A stretch of 64,000 nucleotides of DNA. It comes from Gammaproteobacteria bacterium (GTDB lineage: Bacteria; Pseudomonadota; Gammaproteobacteria; SZUA-152). A model generated the notes under the pieces. It worked only from the letters and a program-made list of their open reading frames with translations. It did not search any database and had not been told where the DNA came from. The stretch spans positions 62,001-126,000 of the forward strand of contig JAOUJW010000006.1 of the NCBI GenBank assembly GCA_029882975.1, written 5' to 3'. The position numbers and the translations under genes were made by a program. Below are positions 1 to 8,446 of the stretch, piece after piece. Within the stretch, counting starts at the first letter, position 1. Each line of letters opens with the position of its first letter.

Positions 1-1361
1 GAGGTGTGCAAGACAATCCGTTTTCCTACTTCACCGGGTTTCGGGTTCAGTGAATAACCCGTTTGTCCGTCAATAAAAACCAAGCTGGATATGTGCATAA
101 TCGCACCTTGTTTTTCCCAATCTTTACCCTGGTTGCTGGTTTTGTATACCCGATTCATTTTTCCATCGGTTTCGTAAGCGACAATGGTGCCGTCGTCCAG
201 AATGTTCACTTGTTGGGCGATATCTTTTGCCTCAAAGGGCATATCGCGACTATTCCATCCGCCGCTGCCAAAGTCGTAGGTGTAGACATCATCATCCGCT
301 ACCACGATGAGATGTTCAGTGGTCAGTTTCATTTTGGGTAATGACTCATGCAGGCGTTTGCTGTTCACCGAGAAAGATTTCAGCTTATTCCAGTTGGGTG
401 AGTCCAAGGATTCAGTTTTATAAACCGTTGCAACGCCTTCGTTTACTGATGCAACAAATATTTCCTTTTTGTTGTTCTGGGCGCTGTAGAATACCCAGCT
501 GTTGTTATCCGGCGCCGGAACGGGTTTCCAGGTTCTACCTTTGTCGTTGCTCATAATAAGCAAACCGTCTTCACCGCCGGCTACCAACGTACCGTCCTGT
601 AAGGGCAGTACCGTGCTGATTTCCTGGTTATAACCCGTATCCAAACTTTCCCAATCAAATTCTTTTCGCAGGACCTGGCCAAAGCGTGCACCGGAATAAA
701 AATGTCCTTTGGCAGTGAATACAGGGTTGTTGAGCACAGCGCTGTTGGCTTTTGCGTGTCGTGCTACATCGCGTAAGCGCCGATCGCGGTTTTCCGAACT
801 CGCAATATGGACCAAAGGTTGGGCTAGAACTTGCTTGGCTATTTCCGGGAAATGTTTTTCCACCAGTGCCTTAGCTCCATCATCATCGGTGTCCAGTCCC
901 ATGGAAAAGGTTTTTCGGGTTAGCAGATTACCCTGTGGTTGATAAATAAGATTTCCCACATTGGTAAATTGTCCCGGCTTGACTTGAAAACTAAGGCCAA
1001 GCTTTTTGACTTCCAGGTTGTTGGGATTGGACTTAGAACTGGCGCTCAAGGTAGACAGTACATATTTACCCGCCGGCAGCGAACGGGCAAAAGTCAGGGT
1101 GTTGGCGTAGCCTTGCAGGTTCTCGTTGGGCTGCAGCGTAATCAGACGAGCCGGTTTAGAGTCCGCTTTCTTGATGGTCAGAGTATGCCAATAGGGAAAG
1201 TCAGGGTCATTTAAGACGCTGTTACTCATGACTTTTATTAACACCAGGCCTTCATCACTGGAAAGGCTGGAGGATTTTGAAAGGCTGCCACCGCCGCAAG
1301 CGGAAACCAGGGTGCCGAGGCTAAGAATCAGTAAAGCGTTGAAAATTTTAGTGCGTTGCAT
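1..1361 (-). CDS. Exported lipoprotein with BNR/sialidase-like repeats (C-terminus beyond window)
   Basis: Reading the minus strand from an ATG at 1361 gives an open frame of over 450 codons that runs off the left edge. The start is supported by an AGGA-type ribosome site 5 bases upstream. The protein begins with a lipoprotein signal ending in the lipobox LVSAC-GGG, so it should be lipidated and lie in the cell envelope. After a Ser-rich linker there is a beta-rich region. Further on are two motifs typical of BNR/sialidase-type beta-propeller repeats, SNDKGRTWKP and TSNQGKDWEK. Such propellers often bind ligands or partners, and no catalytic residues can be named here. The substrate is unknown. 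The right-hand neighbour on the opposite strand is a small membrane protein, so the two transcripts diverge. Confidence 0.75.
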   Translation of the reverse strand, partial: MQRTKIFNALLILSLGTLVSACGGGSLSKSSSLSSDEGLVLIKVMSNSVLNDPDFPYWHTLTIKKADSKPARLITLQPNENLQGYANTLTFARSLPAGKYVLSTLSASSKSNPNNLEVKKLGLSFQVKPGQFTNVGNLIYQPQGNLLTRKTFSMGLDTDDDGAKALVEKHFPEIAKQVLAQPLVHIASSENRDRRLRDVARHAKANSAVLNNPVFTAKGHFYSGARFGQVLRKEFDWESLDTGYNQEISTVLPLQDGTLVAGGEDGLLIMSNDKGRTWKPVPAPDNNSWVFYSAQNNKKEIFVASVNEGVATVYKTESLDSPNWNKLKSFSVNSKRLHESLPKMKLTTEHLIVVADDDVYTYDFGSGGWNSRDMPFEAKDIAQQVNILDDGTIVAYETDGKMNRVYKTSNQGKDWEKQGAIMHISSLVFIDGQTGYSLNPKPGEVGKRIVLHT

Positions 1362-1589
1362 AGTTCCTGTCCGGTTTTTCTTAAAAATGGATTCGAACTA
1401 TTAGCGGACATTGGCACCAACATATTTAATGTTGTAGCCCACTCCTTTGGAGAAAAATCCCCAAAATGTGATCTTGATTCAACAAGGCATTTAAATTCAA
1501 TCTCTTGGGGCAAATCATACTTTGCTGTGTGTCAGGGAAAGGACCAAATCCTGCATAGCAAGGACGATCTGTTTGATCGGAGAGCTCTG

Positions 1590-1862
1590 TTGAAAAAATT
1601 TCAATTACACCTGGATGCGGTTATTTTTTTAGCACTGATAGTGCTCGCGGCTATCGGCGGTAATGTTATCCAATATTTGCGATATTCCAGCTTGCTACAG
1701 ACTTATATCGACAAAGAGTGGGAGTTGGCTTCTACCCGAGACGGTTTGAAAATGGCCAACAACAAACTAAAGCAATTGGGTGTAGAACCCATTGAACTGG
1801 AGTCCTGGGTTGAGGCCATGGCAGCCGGCACGTCCCCGCCTGGTGTTCAATCCAAGGAATAG
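1590..1862 (+). CDS. Small single-span membrane protein with coiled coil
   Basis: The frame is open from 1356, but the sequence before codon 79 looks non-coding and the minus-strand lipoprotein starts within it. The best start is TTG at 1590, preceded by GGAGAG about 5 bases upstream. This gives 90 residues: a basic N-terminus (LKKFQLHLD), one hydrophobic helix at about residues 10-29, a heptad-like helix (YIDKEWELASTRDGLKMANNKLKQ split over about 40-62) and an acidic tail. The layout recalls small bitopic membrane partners of the FtsB/FtsL kind, but no family is recognised. It lies about 60 bases before an exported protein on the same strand, so the two may be co-transcribed. Confidence 0.55.
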   Translation: MKKFQLHLDAVIFLALIVLAAIGGNVIQYLRYSSLLQTYIDKEWELASTRDGLKMANNKLKQLGVEPIELESWVEAMAAGTSPPGVQSKE

Positions 1863-1925
1863 GTACCATGTTGCCATCGATGGGCGGTTTATGCCTTGGT
1901 TTTACCCGCAGTATTGGAGACAGGA

Positions 1926-2957
1926 TTGAAAACACGGCTTTGGTGCTTACTGGTTCTGTTGCCGCTAATTTGTGGTGTGGTACTGGCGCAGGACAAGGAG
2001 GAATCAATCGATCGTGCCGTTCGCAATGAGCCCCTGCCCGGTGAAGCCGCTGTCGACGATAGCGGCGACAGTGATACGGAAGTCAGTGTATCCATAGGGC
2101 AAATTTTGGATGTTCCTCATGAACTCATTTCCAACAATGTTGAATGGATCAGTCGTAAGTTGGACATGTTTTTCAGCAACGAAACCATCTATGAAGAATC
2201 CAGTGGCAGTTATATTCGGTTTCGGGAGGACGTGTTTCTTAAAAAGGGCGGCGATGTGGTCTTTGATACGAGTGTGCGCACCAAGGTGGAGTTACCGAAA
2301 ACCCGGAAAAAGCTGCAATTATTGATACGCAATGAGGCTGATGTTGAAGAGGAAGAATTGGGCAGCAGTTCCTTTACTGAGGCGGCCAGTGATGACTATT
2401 CCACCTCATTGCGACGCTTGCTGAAAATGACCGATCGCATCAATACGCACATTGATGCTGGGGTAAAATTACGTTCCAGTTTGGATTCTTTTGTGCGTAT
2501 GCGGGCACGGGTGAAATGGGAGTTGGATCGGGCTGAGCTGAATTTTGTGGAGCTGGTTTCCTGGTTTGATTCTGAAGGGTGGCGTGCTTCCACGCTATTG
2601 GAATATCGCAACCAGTTGTTTGAAAAAAGTCTCCTACGCGTGTCCACTCATTTTCTGTCGGGCAATCGCCTGGACGAAACCCGCCTTACCCAAACGCTTG
2701 GAATCTATAACGCAGAACATCGCAATATGTTGTATTTCCAAATCAGCGCCGTGTTAACGGATAAGCCCAATGTGCAGGACAGCCAATACGTGACCCAGCT
2801 GGTCTACAAGAACAATATCTATAAAAACTGGCTGTATATGACGGTGGGGCCGCAATTAAGTTTTCGTCGCGAAGACCGGTTTCGCACCGAGCCGGGTTTG
2901 CTGTTTCAATTGGAAGCGAACTTCGGAAACGCCTACCGGAGTAGACTGGGACGCTGA
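1926..2957 (+). CDS. Exported protein, probable outer-membrane beta-strand protein
   Basis: The protein is about 343 residues. The frame is open from a TTG at 1896, but the TTG at 1926 is the better start: GGAGACAGG lies just upstream, and translation then begins with a classical signal peptide (LKTRLWCLLVLLPLICGVVLA followed by QD). The mature protein has an acidic N-terminal stretch and then alternating-polarity segments rich in Arg, Glu and aromatic residues (for example TRLTQTLGIYNAEHRNMLYFQIS and VTQLVYKNNIYKNWLYMTVGPQLSF, each split by turns). It ends near LLFQLEANFG, which looks like the last strand of a small outer-membrane barrel. No specific family is recognised. It follows the small membrane protein at 1590 and converges with the lytic transglycosylase, whose stop is 6 bases away. 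Confidence 0.6.
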   Translation: MKTRLWCLLVLLPLICGVVLAQDKEESIDRAVRNEPLPGEAAVDDSGDSDTEVSVSIGQILDVPHELISNNVEWISRKLDMFFSNETIYEESSGSYIRFREDVFLKKGGDVVFDTSVRTKVELPKTRKKLQLLIRNEADVEEEELGSSSFTEAASDDYSTSLRRLLKMTDRINTHIDAGVKLRSSLDSFVRMRARVKWELDRAELNFVELVSWFDSEGWRASTLLEYRNQLFEKSLLRVSTHFLSGNRLDETRLTQTLGIYNAEHRNMLYFQISAVLTDKPNVQDSQYVTQLVYKNNIYKNWLYMTVGPQLSFRREDRFRTEPGLLFQLEANFGNAYRSRLGR

Positions 2958-2963
2958 TTAGAA

Positions 2964-3548
2964 TCAGGGGCGAAACCAGCGGGTACGCAGTTTCTTAAAG
3001 ACTTTGTTAGGATATTTGGCTTTGCCGATACTACCGTTGTAACGGGCCAGGGCACGTCTCAGATCGCCCTTTTCTTTGTCCAAATAGTGTTTCAGAATGG
3101 TGCAGCCAAAGCGTAAATTGGTTTTGACGGAAAACAAGTTGTCTCCCTCGCGGCCGATTTCCTTAAGCCAAAAGGGCATGACCTGCATTAAGCCTTGCGC
3201 TCCCACCACTGAAATGGCCCAGCGGTTGAACGCGCTTTCCGTGTCAATGACAGCCAAGACCAACTCCGGTGGCAAATCGGCTCGGGTGGCTTCCTGGTGT
3301 ATATTGCGCAGTAAATTGATACGTTCTCGGTCGTCTTCTATAAAGCGTTGCAAGCGGGTGGACATATCCAGCAGCCAGACTTCCGCATGAAAGCGGTCAT
3401 TAAAGCTACTGGAATCATTCACGGCGCGCATGAGCGCTTGGCGCAACTCGGGATCGACTCCACCGGTGGTGGTCGCTATTGGTGCATTCAATGGCATCCA
3501 AGACAGTGCCAAGATCATCAATATTCGCCAAACTTTGGTTCTTAACAT
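2964..3548 (-). CDS. Lytic transglycosylase, SLT/MltC-type domain
   Basis: This 194-residue protein is predicted to cleave the glycan strand of peptidoglycan non-hydrolytically, forming 1,6-anhydromuramic ends. It starts with a short signal sequence (MLRTKVWRILMILALSW). The lysozyme-like SLT domain covers about residues 80-190. It holds the motif AVIDTESAFNRWA, with E104 as probable catalytic acid, then GAQGLMQVMP and later ALARYNGS, all standard for the family. It is short, one catalytic domain with a small helical N-terminal part. The stop nearly abuts the convergent exported-protein gene. The upstream gene on the same strand is proS, after a 103-base gap. Confidence 0.88.
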   Translation of the reverse strand: MLRTKVWRILMILALSWMPLNAPIATTTGGVDPELRQALMRAVNDSSSFNDRFHAEVWLLDMSTRLQRFIEDDRERINLLRNIHQEATRADLPPELVLAVIDTESAFNRWAISVVGAQGLMQVMPFWLKEIGREGDNLFSVKTNLRFGCTILKHYLDKEKGDLRRALARYNGSIGKAKYPNKVFKKLRTRWFRP

Positions 3549-3651
3549 ATTGAAATACGAATTTTTTCAAAAGTTAATGGGTAAAACCGGTTGCCCCGGC
3601 CGGACTTAAAAGCATACCTCAAATTCCCAGTGCAAATAAAGGGTAAAATGG

Positions 3652-5373
3652 TTAAATATTGAACATTTTTTCTTTCAGGCTTGTAACAATGCCATCCAGT
3701 AGCAGTTCCTGATTTTCCGAATCAGTGCGGGCGCGGTACTCAATGGTTCCTGCATCCAGGCCTCGATCACTCATCACCAGGCGGTGGGGAATACCGATAA
3801 GCTCCATATCGGCAAACATGACACCGGGGCGTTCCTTTCGATCGTCCAATAACACTTCAATACCGGCGGCGCAAAGTTGCTGGTACAGTTGTTCTGCCGC
3901 TTCCTTGAGCCGGTGGGATTTGTGCATATTCATGGGCAACAGAACCACTTGGAAAGGGGCTATGGCCATTGGCCATATAATGCCTTTATCATCATGGTTT
4001 TGTTCTATAGCTGCCGCGACCACGCGAGTGACACCAATACCGTAACAACCCATGGTGGTGACTATGGATTTACCCTGTTCATCCTGAATGCTGCAATTCA
4101 TGGCTTCGCTGTATTTCTTGCCCAGTTGGAAAATATGGCCTACTTCAATTCCGCGTTTGATCACCAGCCGGCCTTTACCGTCAGGGCTGGGGTCTCCCGC
4201 TTGCACATTGCGGATGTCCATTAGTGTTGGCAGTTTCACATCCCGGTTCCAATTGACACCGCGTAAATGCTTACCGTTCTCGTTAGCGCCACAAACAAAG
4301 TCGGACATGGCGGCTGTGCTCAAATCGGCAATGATGGGAATGTCCAGACAGATAGGGCCTATAGAGCCGGCATCGCAGTTGACGACGGCACGGATCTGTA
4401 CATCTGTGGCAAACGTGAGTGGAGAGGCCACGCCAGGGCATTTGGCGGCTTTGATCGCATTGAGTTCATGGTCCCCTCGTAACAATAGGGCCACCAGTTC
4501 TGCGTCAATCGTGTCGTCCGCTTGTACCAGCAGAGTTTTCAATATTTGTTGCGGCGGCAATTTTAAGAAGTTACTGACTTCCTCAATACTGTGTTGTTTG
4601 GGTGTGTCCACCGCTTCCATGGATTCAGTCGCAGCAGCAACTGCAGCTTCTGTGGACACAGCCTGAGCCAGCTCCACATTGGCAGCGTAATCACCGCTGT
4701 CACTGAACGCAATTTGATCTTCGCCGGAGTCCGCCAGCACATGGAACTCGTGGGAGGCATTGCCGCCGATACTGCCTGTATCCGCTAATACGGCGCGAAA
4801 ATCCAGGCCAATACGGCTGAAAATATTACTGTAAGCCTGATACATGAGATCGTAGGTTTGTTGCAAAGACTCCTGGTCTACATGAAAAGAATAGGCATCC
4901 TTCATAATAAACTCACGGGCACGCATCACCCCAAAGCGCGGACGGACCTCGTCACGGAATTTGGTTTGGATCTGGTAGAAATTCGCCGGCAGTTGTTTGT
5001 AGCTACGGATTTCTTTGCGGATCAGGTCGGTGATAATTTCCTCATGCGTGGGACCGAAACAAAAGTCCCGTTCGTGGCGATCGCTCAAGCGCAACAATTC
5101 GGGGCCGTATTGTTCCCACCGGCTTGACTCCTGCCACAGTTCCGCCGGTTGCACGCAGGGCATGAGGACTTCCTGTGCGCCGGCATTGTCCATTTCTTCG
5201 CGGACGATGGTTTCCACCTTGCGCAGGATGCGCAGTCCCATGGGGAGCCAGGTATACAGGCCGGAGGCCAGCTTGCGAATCAGGCCGGCTCTGAGCATGA
5301 GCTGATGGCTGATGACCTCAGCGTCCGAAGGAGTCTCTTTTACGGTGGCAATAAGTAGTTTGGATGTGCGCAT
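3652..5373 (-). CDS. proS: Prolyl-tRNA synthetase (bacterial type with editing insertion)
   Basis: ProS charges tRNA-Pro with proline in the cytoplasm. The 573-residue length matches the bacterial ProS class. The N-terminal part carries class II motifs ([39 protein letters not shown]). Residues of about 230-385 form the YbaK-like insertion that removes mischarged alanine ([20 protein letters not shown]). Motif 3 and the catalytic core resume at [15 protein letters not shown] and [17 protein letters not shown]. The C-terminal anticodon-binding domain ends near residue 570. A TATAAT element lies about 55 bases upstream of the ATG. The gene has its own intergenic spaces on both sides. Confidence 0.97.
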   Translation of the reverse strand: MRTSKLLIATVKETPSDAEVISHQLMLRAGLIRKLASGLYTWLPMGLRILRKVETIVREEMDNAGAQEVLMPCVQPAELWQESSRWEQYGPELLRLSDRHERDFCFGPTHEEIITDLIRKEIRSYKQLPANFYQIQTKFRDEVRPRFGVMRAREFIMKDAYSFHVDQESLQQTYDLMYQAYSNIFSRIGLDFRAVLADTGSIGGNASHEFHVLADSGEDQIAFSDSGDYAANVELAQAVSTEAAVAAATESMEAVDTPKQHSIEEVSNFLKLPPQQILKTLLVQADDTIDAELVALLLRGDHELNAIKAAKCPGVASPLTFATDVQIRAVVNCDAGSIGPICLDIPIIADLSTAAMSDFVCGANENGKHLRGVNWNRDVKLPTLMDIRNVQAGDPSPDGKGRLVIKRGIEVGHIFQLGKKYSEAMNCSIQDEQGKSIVTTMGCYGIGVTRVVAAAIEQNHDDKGIIWPMAIAPFQVVLLPMNMHKSHRLKEAAEQLYQQLCAAGIEVLLDDRKERPGVMFADMELIGIPHRLVMSDRGLDAGTIEYRARTDSENQELLLDGIVTSLKEKMFNI

Positions 5374-5428
5374 GGGTTTCCGCTATTGGTGACGGTTAAA
5401 AACAGGTAACAGTTAAAAACAGGGCGCC

Positions 5429-5434
5429 ATTATA
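5429..5434 (-). promoter_or_regulatory. Candidate -10 box of the proS promoter
   Basis: On the minus strand these six bases read TATAAT, 55 bases before the proS ATG. The matching -35 position (about 5452-5458) reads TGTTTT/CTGTTT, which is weak. A 12-base direct repeat (GTTAAAAACAGG on the plus strand, at 5395-5406 and 5412-5423) follows within the expected leader. Confidence 0.4.
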
Positions 5435-5462
5435 CGGGCCGATGCCGCCGGAAAACAGGCTT

Positions 5463-5846
5463 TTATTTATCGACCGTGGCGGATGCCACAAACAATATTT
5501 CGTCAAAGGTTTTTCTCAGCGTCGGGCTGTTAAAGTTTCTTTGTAGCGATGGATCCTGCCAGCTGACATAGTCGTTGCGGCGCACATTCATCATTTTGGC
5601 GGCGACCCAAAACAGTTTGCCTTCATTTTCCACCTGCATATAGGTGTAGCCACTGGCATGCATGGCTTTCACCACTTTGCCGTTAGTGGGAAGGGTCGGG
5701 CTGGCGGAAATCAAGGCCTGAGTGGCAGGAGTCTGAGCGGTGGTTTGTGCACTACTTTGTTCCGCTGCATCTTTGCCATCTGAACAGGCATTGAGAAATG
5801 GAATGAGTACAACACACGCTGCCAGGTAGCACAATCTTACATTCAT
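5463..5846 (-). CDS. Small periplasmic lipoprotein with OB-like (NrfJ-type) domain
   Basis: The frame opens at 5879, but the ATG at 5846 is the right start because GGAGGAACT precedes it. The 127-residue product begins with the lipoprotein signal MNVRLCYLAACVVLIPFLNAC, so Cys21 is the probable lipidation site. A low-complexity Ser/Thr/Gln/Ala linker follows. The globular part begins at GKVVKAMHASGYTYMQV and continues FWVAAKMMNV. This pattern (GKV..x..xAxGYTYxxV then WVA) is one I recall from small exported OB-fold proteins related to NrfJ. The ligand is unknown. It stands alone between proS and nadC. Confidence 0.65.
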   Translation of the reverse strand: MNVRLCYLAACVVLIPFLNACSDGKDAAEQSSAQTTAQTPATQALISASPTLPTNGKVVKAMHASGYTYMQVENEGKLFWVAAKMMNVRRNDYVSWQDPSLQRNFNSPTLRKTFDEILFVASATVDK

Positions 5847-5908
5847 CGAGTTCCTCCAAGTTGTGAATTCTGAAATCAATCAGAATTCCTTCTGCATATA
5901 ATCTTTTC

Positions 5909-6766
5909 TTAGGAAAAGTCAAATCGCATGGACAAGTCCACTGCATGGATATGTTTGGTTATGGCGCCGACGGAAATGTAGTCTACACCTGTTAGCGCCA
6001 AGTCCCTGAGTTGTTGCAACTGTACACCGCCACTGGCTTCTAACTCAACCTTATGTTCCGTCATATTGGTCAAACGGTGGGTGATGGCAACGGCCTGGCG
6101 CAGTTGCTCAGGATCCATATTGTCCAATAACAGGCGTTGTGCACCGGCGGCAATCGCCTCGGGGATCTGTTCCAATTGTTCGATTTCCACTTCCAACAGC
6201 AAATTTGCGGAAGTTTGTCGGGCTTTTTGCATTGCGGCTGTGATAGAGCCGGCTGCGACAATGTGGTTTTCTTTGATGAGGATGGCGTCATACAGTCCCA
6301 TACGGTGATTGCATCCGCCGCCGCAAAGCACGGCATATTTTTGCGCACTGCGTAGACCGGGGATAGTTTTGCGTGTATCCAGGATTTTACACGCAGTACC
6401 CGCTATTGCCTGGACATACTTGTGGGTGACAGTGGCTGTGGCTGACAGAGTTTGCAAGAAATTCAAAGCGGTGCGTTCCGCACTCAACAGAGCCCTGGCG
6501 TTTCCTTGGATATGGCACAAGGTTTGTCCGGCGCTGACGAGATCGCCATCATTAACGTGCCATTGAATCTGCGTTTCCTTGTCGATTAGGAAAAAGCTTT
6601 GCTCAAACCAGGCGGTGCCGCAGATCACGGCAGTTTCGCGGCACATAACCTGTGCTGAAGCGGGGTTTTGTTGCGATACCAAGGCGGCGGACACATCGCC
6701 TGTGCCAATATCCTCGTTTAACGCAGCACTGACCACCGTTGCAATATTGTCAGGTAACTTATTCAT
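5909..6766 (-). CDS. nadC: Nicotinate-nucleotide pyrophosphorylase (quinolinate phosphoribosyltransferase)
   Basis: NadC converts quinolinate and PRPP to nicotinate mononucleotide, CO2 and pyrophosphate in de novo NAD synthesis. The ATG at 6766 gives 285 residues, the usual family length. An in-frame extension to 6844 exists but is not family-like. Visible signatures are ALNEDIGTGDVSA near the N-terminus, LLSAERTALNFLQTLS, KILDTRKTIPGLR, the GGGCNHRMGLYDAILIKENH active-site stretch, LLLEVEIEQLEQ and LEASGGVQLQQLRD with GVDYISVGAITKH at the end. No other nad genes lie nearby. Confidence 0.96.
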   Translation of the reverse strand: MNKLPDNIATVVSAALNEDIGTGDVSAALVSQQNPASAQVMCRETAVICGTAWFEQSFFLIDKETQIQWHVNDGDLVSAGQTLCHIQGNARALLSAERTALNFLQTLSATATVTHKYVQAIAGTACKILDTRKTIPGLRSAQKYAVLCGGGCNHRMGLYDAILIKENHIVAAGSITAAMQKARQTSANLLLEVEIEQLEQIPEAIAAGAQRLLLDNMDPEQLRQAVAITHRLTNMTEHKVELEASGGVQLQQLRDLALTGVDYISVGAITKHIHAVDLSMRFDFS

Positions 6767-6946
6767 TTTTCGATACGAATTCTCAGGGTGGCGGTGTCCC
6801 AAAGAGGCTCCGCCGTTGGAAAAAACCAAGTTTAACAAAAACACCGGCTTCCCGCCCCATAGCTTGGTTCAGATTTCAGGGTTTTGGACCGATATGGTGG
6901 CTGAGGGAATTTTTATCTTAAATTCAACAAGTCACAGAGAATTCAG

Positions 6947-7516
6947 ATGTTGGGACGGATTATGGTTGTGAGGCTTAAAGGACTAACCGGTATACGCCGA
7001 ACTGTGGGGCTGTTCTGCATTGGGCTACTGTACTGCATGGCCACACAGGCGGCACCAGGGGCGCCGGATGCCAATCAGCAGAGTCGAGAGGTCCTGATCG
7101 CTGCTCGTCAGGGCAAACTGGAGCAATTGCGCGAATTGCTGGACCAGGGTGCGGATGTGAATGCCAAAACCGCGTCAGGTCGGACCGGTTTGATGGCTGC
7201 AGCCGCCGTAGGTAATCAACGTACGGTGGATTTGTTGCTGGCAGCGGGAGCCGATGTGAACGCTAAGGACAATAACGAGTTTACCGCCTTAATGGAGGCT
7301 GCCTACAAGGGCAATGTCGATATCGTCAAGGCGCTGTTGGCCCGCGGTGCTGATCCAAAGCTTGCCGCAAAAACCGGCGCCACTGCTTTGTCGGTGGCCA
7401 AAGGGCGAGGGAACGAGGCTATTGCTGCATTGCTCGAGGCCTTGGAAACCAGCGAAGATGACAAAAGTAAGGGCAGCAAAGGTAAGAAAGGAAAATCCAA
7501 AAAACAAAAAAAATAG
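6947..7516 (+). CDS. Exported ankyrin-repeat protein
   Basis: The product is 189 residues from ATG 6947; a second in-frame ATG lies at 6962. An N-terminal hydrophobic stretch (VGLFCIGLLYCMATQAAPG) is a probable signal peptide, so the repeats should act in the periplasm. Residues of about 45-160 hold three to four ankyrin repeats (LLDQGADVNAKTASGRTGLM; LLLAAGADVNAKDNNEFTALM; LLARGADPKLAAKTGATALS). The C-terminus is a Lys/Ser/Gly tail (DDKSKGSKGKKGKSKKQKK) that could bind anionic polymers. Ankyrin repeats bind proteins; the partner cannot be told from context. Confidence 0.8.
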   Translation: MLGRIMVVRLKGLTGIRRTVGLFCIGLLYCMATQAAPGAPDANQQSREVLIAARQGKLEQLRELLDQGADVNAKTASGRTGLMAAAAVGNQRTVDLLLAAGADVNAKDNNEFTALMEAAYKGNVDIVKALLARGADPKLAAKTGATALSVAKGRGNEAIAALLEALETSEDDKSKGSKGKKGKSKKQKK

Positions 7517-7560
7517 GCCGGTTTATGGTATAAACTATCCACTTTTGACTACGGTAATTT

Positions 7561-8280
7561 ATGATAACGTCGGTGTCACTGTGGTTGGCTTTGAGTTTGG
7601 TCGCCGGAATATTAGGTGCGGTTGGAACTCGGCACTTATTACGAATCCTGGATGCGAATAAAAGTGCGGATTGGAATCTGCCCTGGTTGAATTGTGTAAT
7701 TGGCTTAATCTGTTTGTTTTGCAGGTATTATCACCGTTTTCAGGGGCCAAACTTACCTTTGCCGGAAACAGGCGGCGCCATTGTCGCGGCAAACCATGTA
7801 TCGGGCCTGGATGCCCTCATATTAATTTCCGCCAGTCCCCGTCCCTTGCGCTTTTTAATCGCCAGGGAGCAATACGAACGGTTTGGCTTGACTTGGTTGC
7901 TGCGCGCCGCCGGGTGTATTCCGGTGGAACGTTCCGGTCGACCTGAACTGGCATTTCGCCAGGCACTGCGGGTGTTGCAACAAGGCGAAGTGGTAGCACT
8001 GTTTCCCCATGGAACCATTCAGTTGGATCACCACCCGCGCAAAAGGCTCAAGGGCGGGGTGGCAAAGCTGGCTCTGTTGAGTAAGTCTCCCGTGTTTCCC
8101 GTGCGTTTGGATGGCATCAGGGGGCAGGGGCATACCGTGTTGGCGATCCCGGTGCGGAGCCGGGTAAAAATAAAAACCGGAGCGCCACTGGATTTGGATG
8201 ACAACAGTCATCAGCAGGTGTTTTTGGAACAACTGGCCCAATTTATTGAAAATAGGGACAATAGTGTTGTCGCTACTTGA
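7561..8280 (+). CDS. 1-acyl-glycerol-3-phosphate acyltransferase family protein (PlsC-like)
   Basis: The 239-residue membrane-associated protein starts with a hydrophobic helix. It carries the acyltransferase signature NHVSGLD at about residue 78 (the HX4D motif that acylates glycerol or lysophospholipid hydroxyls). Next come GCIPVERSG and then FPHGTIQ, which corresponds to the FPEGT substrate-binding block with His in place of Glu. PVFPVRLDGIRG matches the fourth block. It probably uses an acyl donor to modify a lysophospholipid or related lipid; the exact substrate cannot be assigned. It lies 44 bases after the ankyrin gene, and a TATAA-like element is visible in that gap. Confidence 0.85.
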   Translation: MITSVSLWLALSLVAGILGAVGTRHLLRILDANKSADWNLPWLNCVIGLICLFCRYYHRFQGPNLPLPETGGAIVAANHVSGLDALILISASPRPLRFLIAREQYERFGLTWLLRAAGCIPVERSGRPELAFRQALRVLQQGEVVALFPHGTIQLDHHPRKRLKGGVAKLALLSKSPVFPVRLDGIRGQGHTVLAIPVRSRVKIKTGAPLDLDDNSHQQVFLEQLAQFIENRDNSVVAT

Positions 8281-8285
8281 TGTGG

Positions 8286-8314
8286 CTTGAAACCCTGCGT
8301 CAGTATCCCCATTT
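8286..8314 (+). promoter_or_regulatory. Sigma-32 heat-shock promoter of clpB
   Basis: CTTGAAA (8286-8292) is followed after 14 bases by CCCCATTT (8307-8314). This matches the sigma-32 consensus CTTGAAA-N(11-16)-CCCCATNT at every defined position. It begins just after the stop of the acyltransferase gene and lies about 130 bases before the clpB ATG, leaving a leader of about 125 bases. Confidence 0.85.
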
Positions 8315-8446
8315 TTCGCTTAGCAGCTGATTGGAATCAATCCGACTGACAACCGTCAGTGGTAGTGTGGAACTCGGATGTCTCCGATTGTGCTGATGTT
8401 GGTCTTGGCCGCAACCCTGCGGCGGAAATGAAAGAAGGTTAGCACT

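Noticed and set aside
5395-5423. 12-base direct repeat before proS as an operator
   Set aside because: Only two copies in an AT-rich run; no palindromy or known motif. It is recorded under the proS promoter entry but not called as a site.
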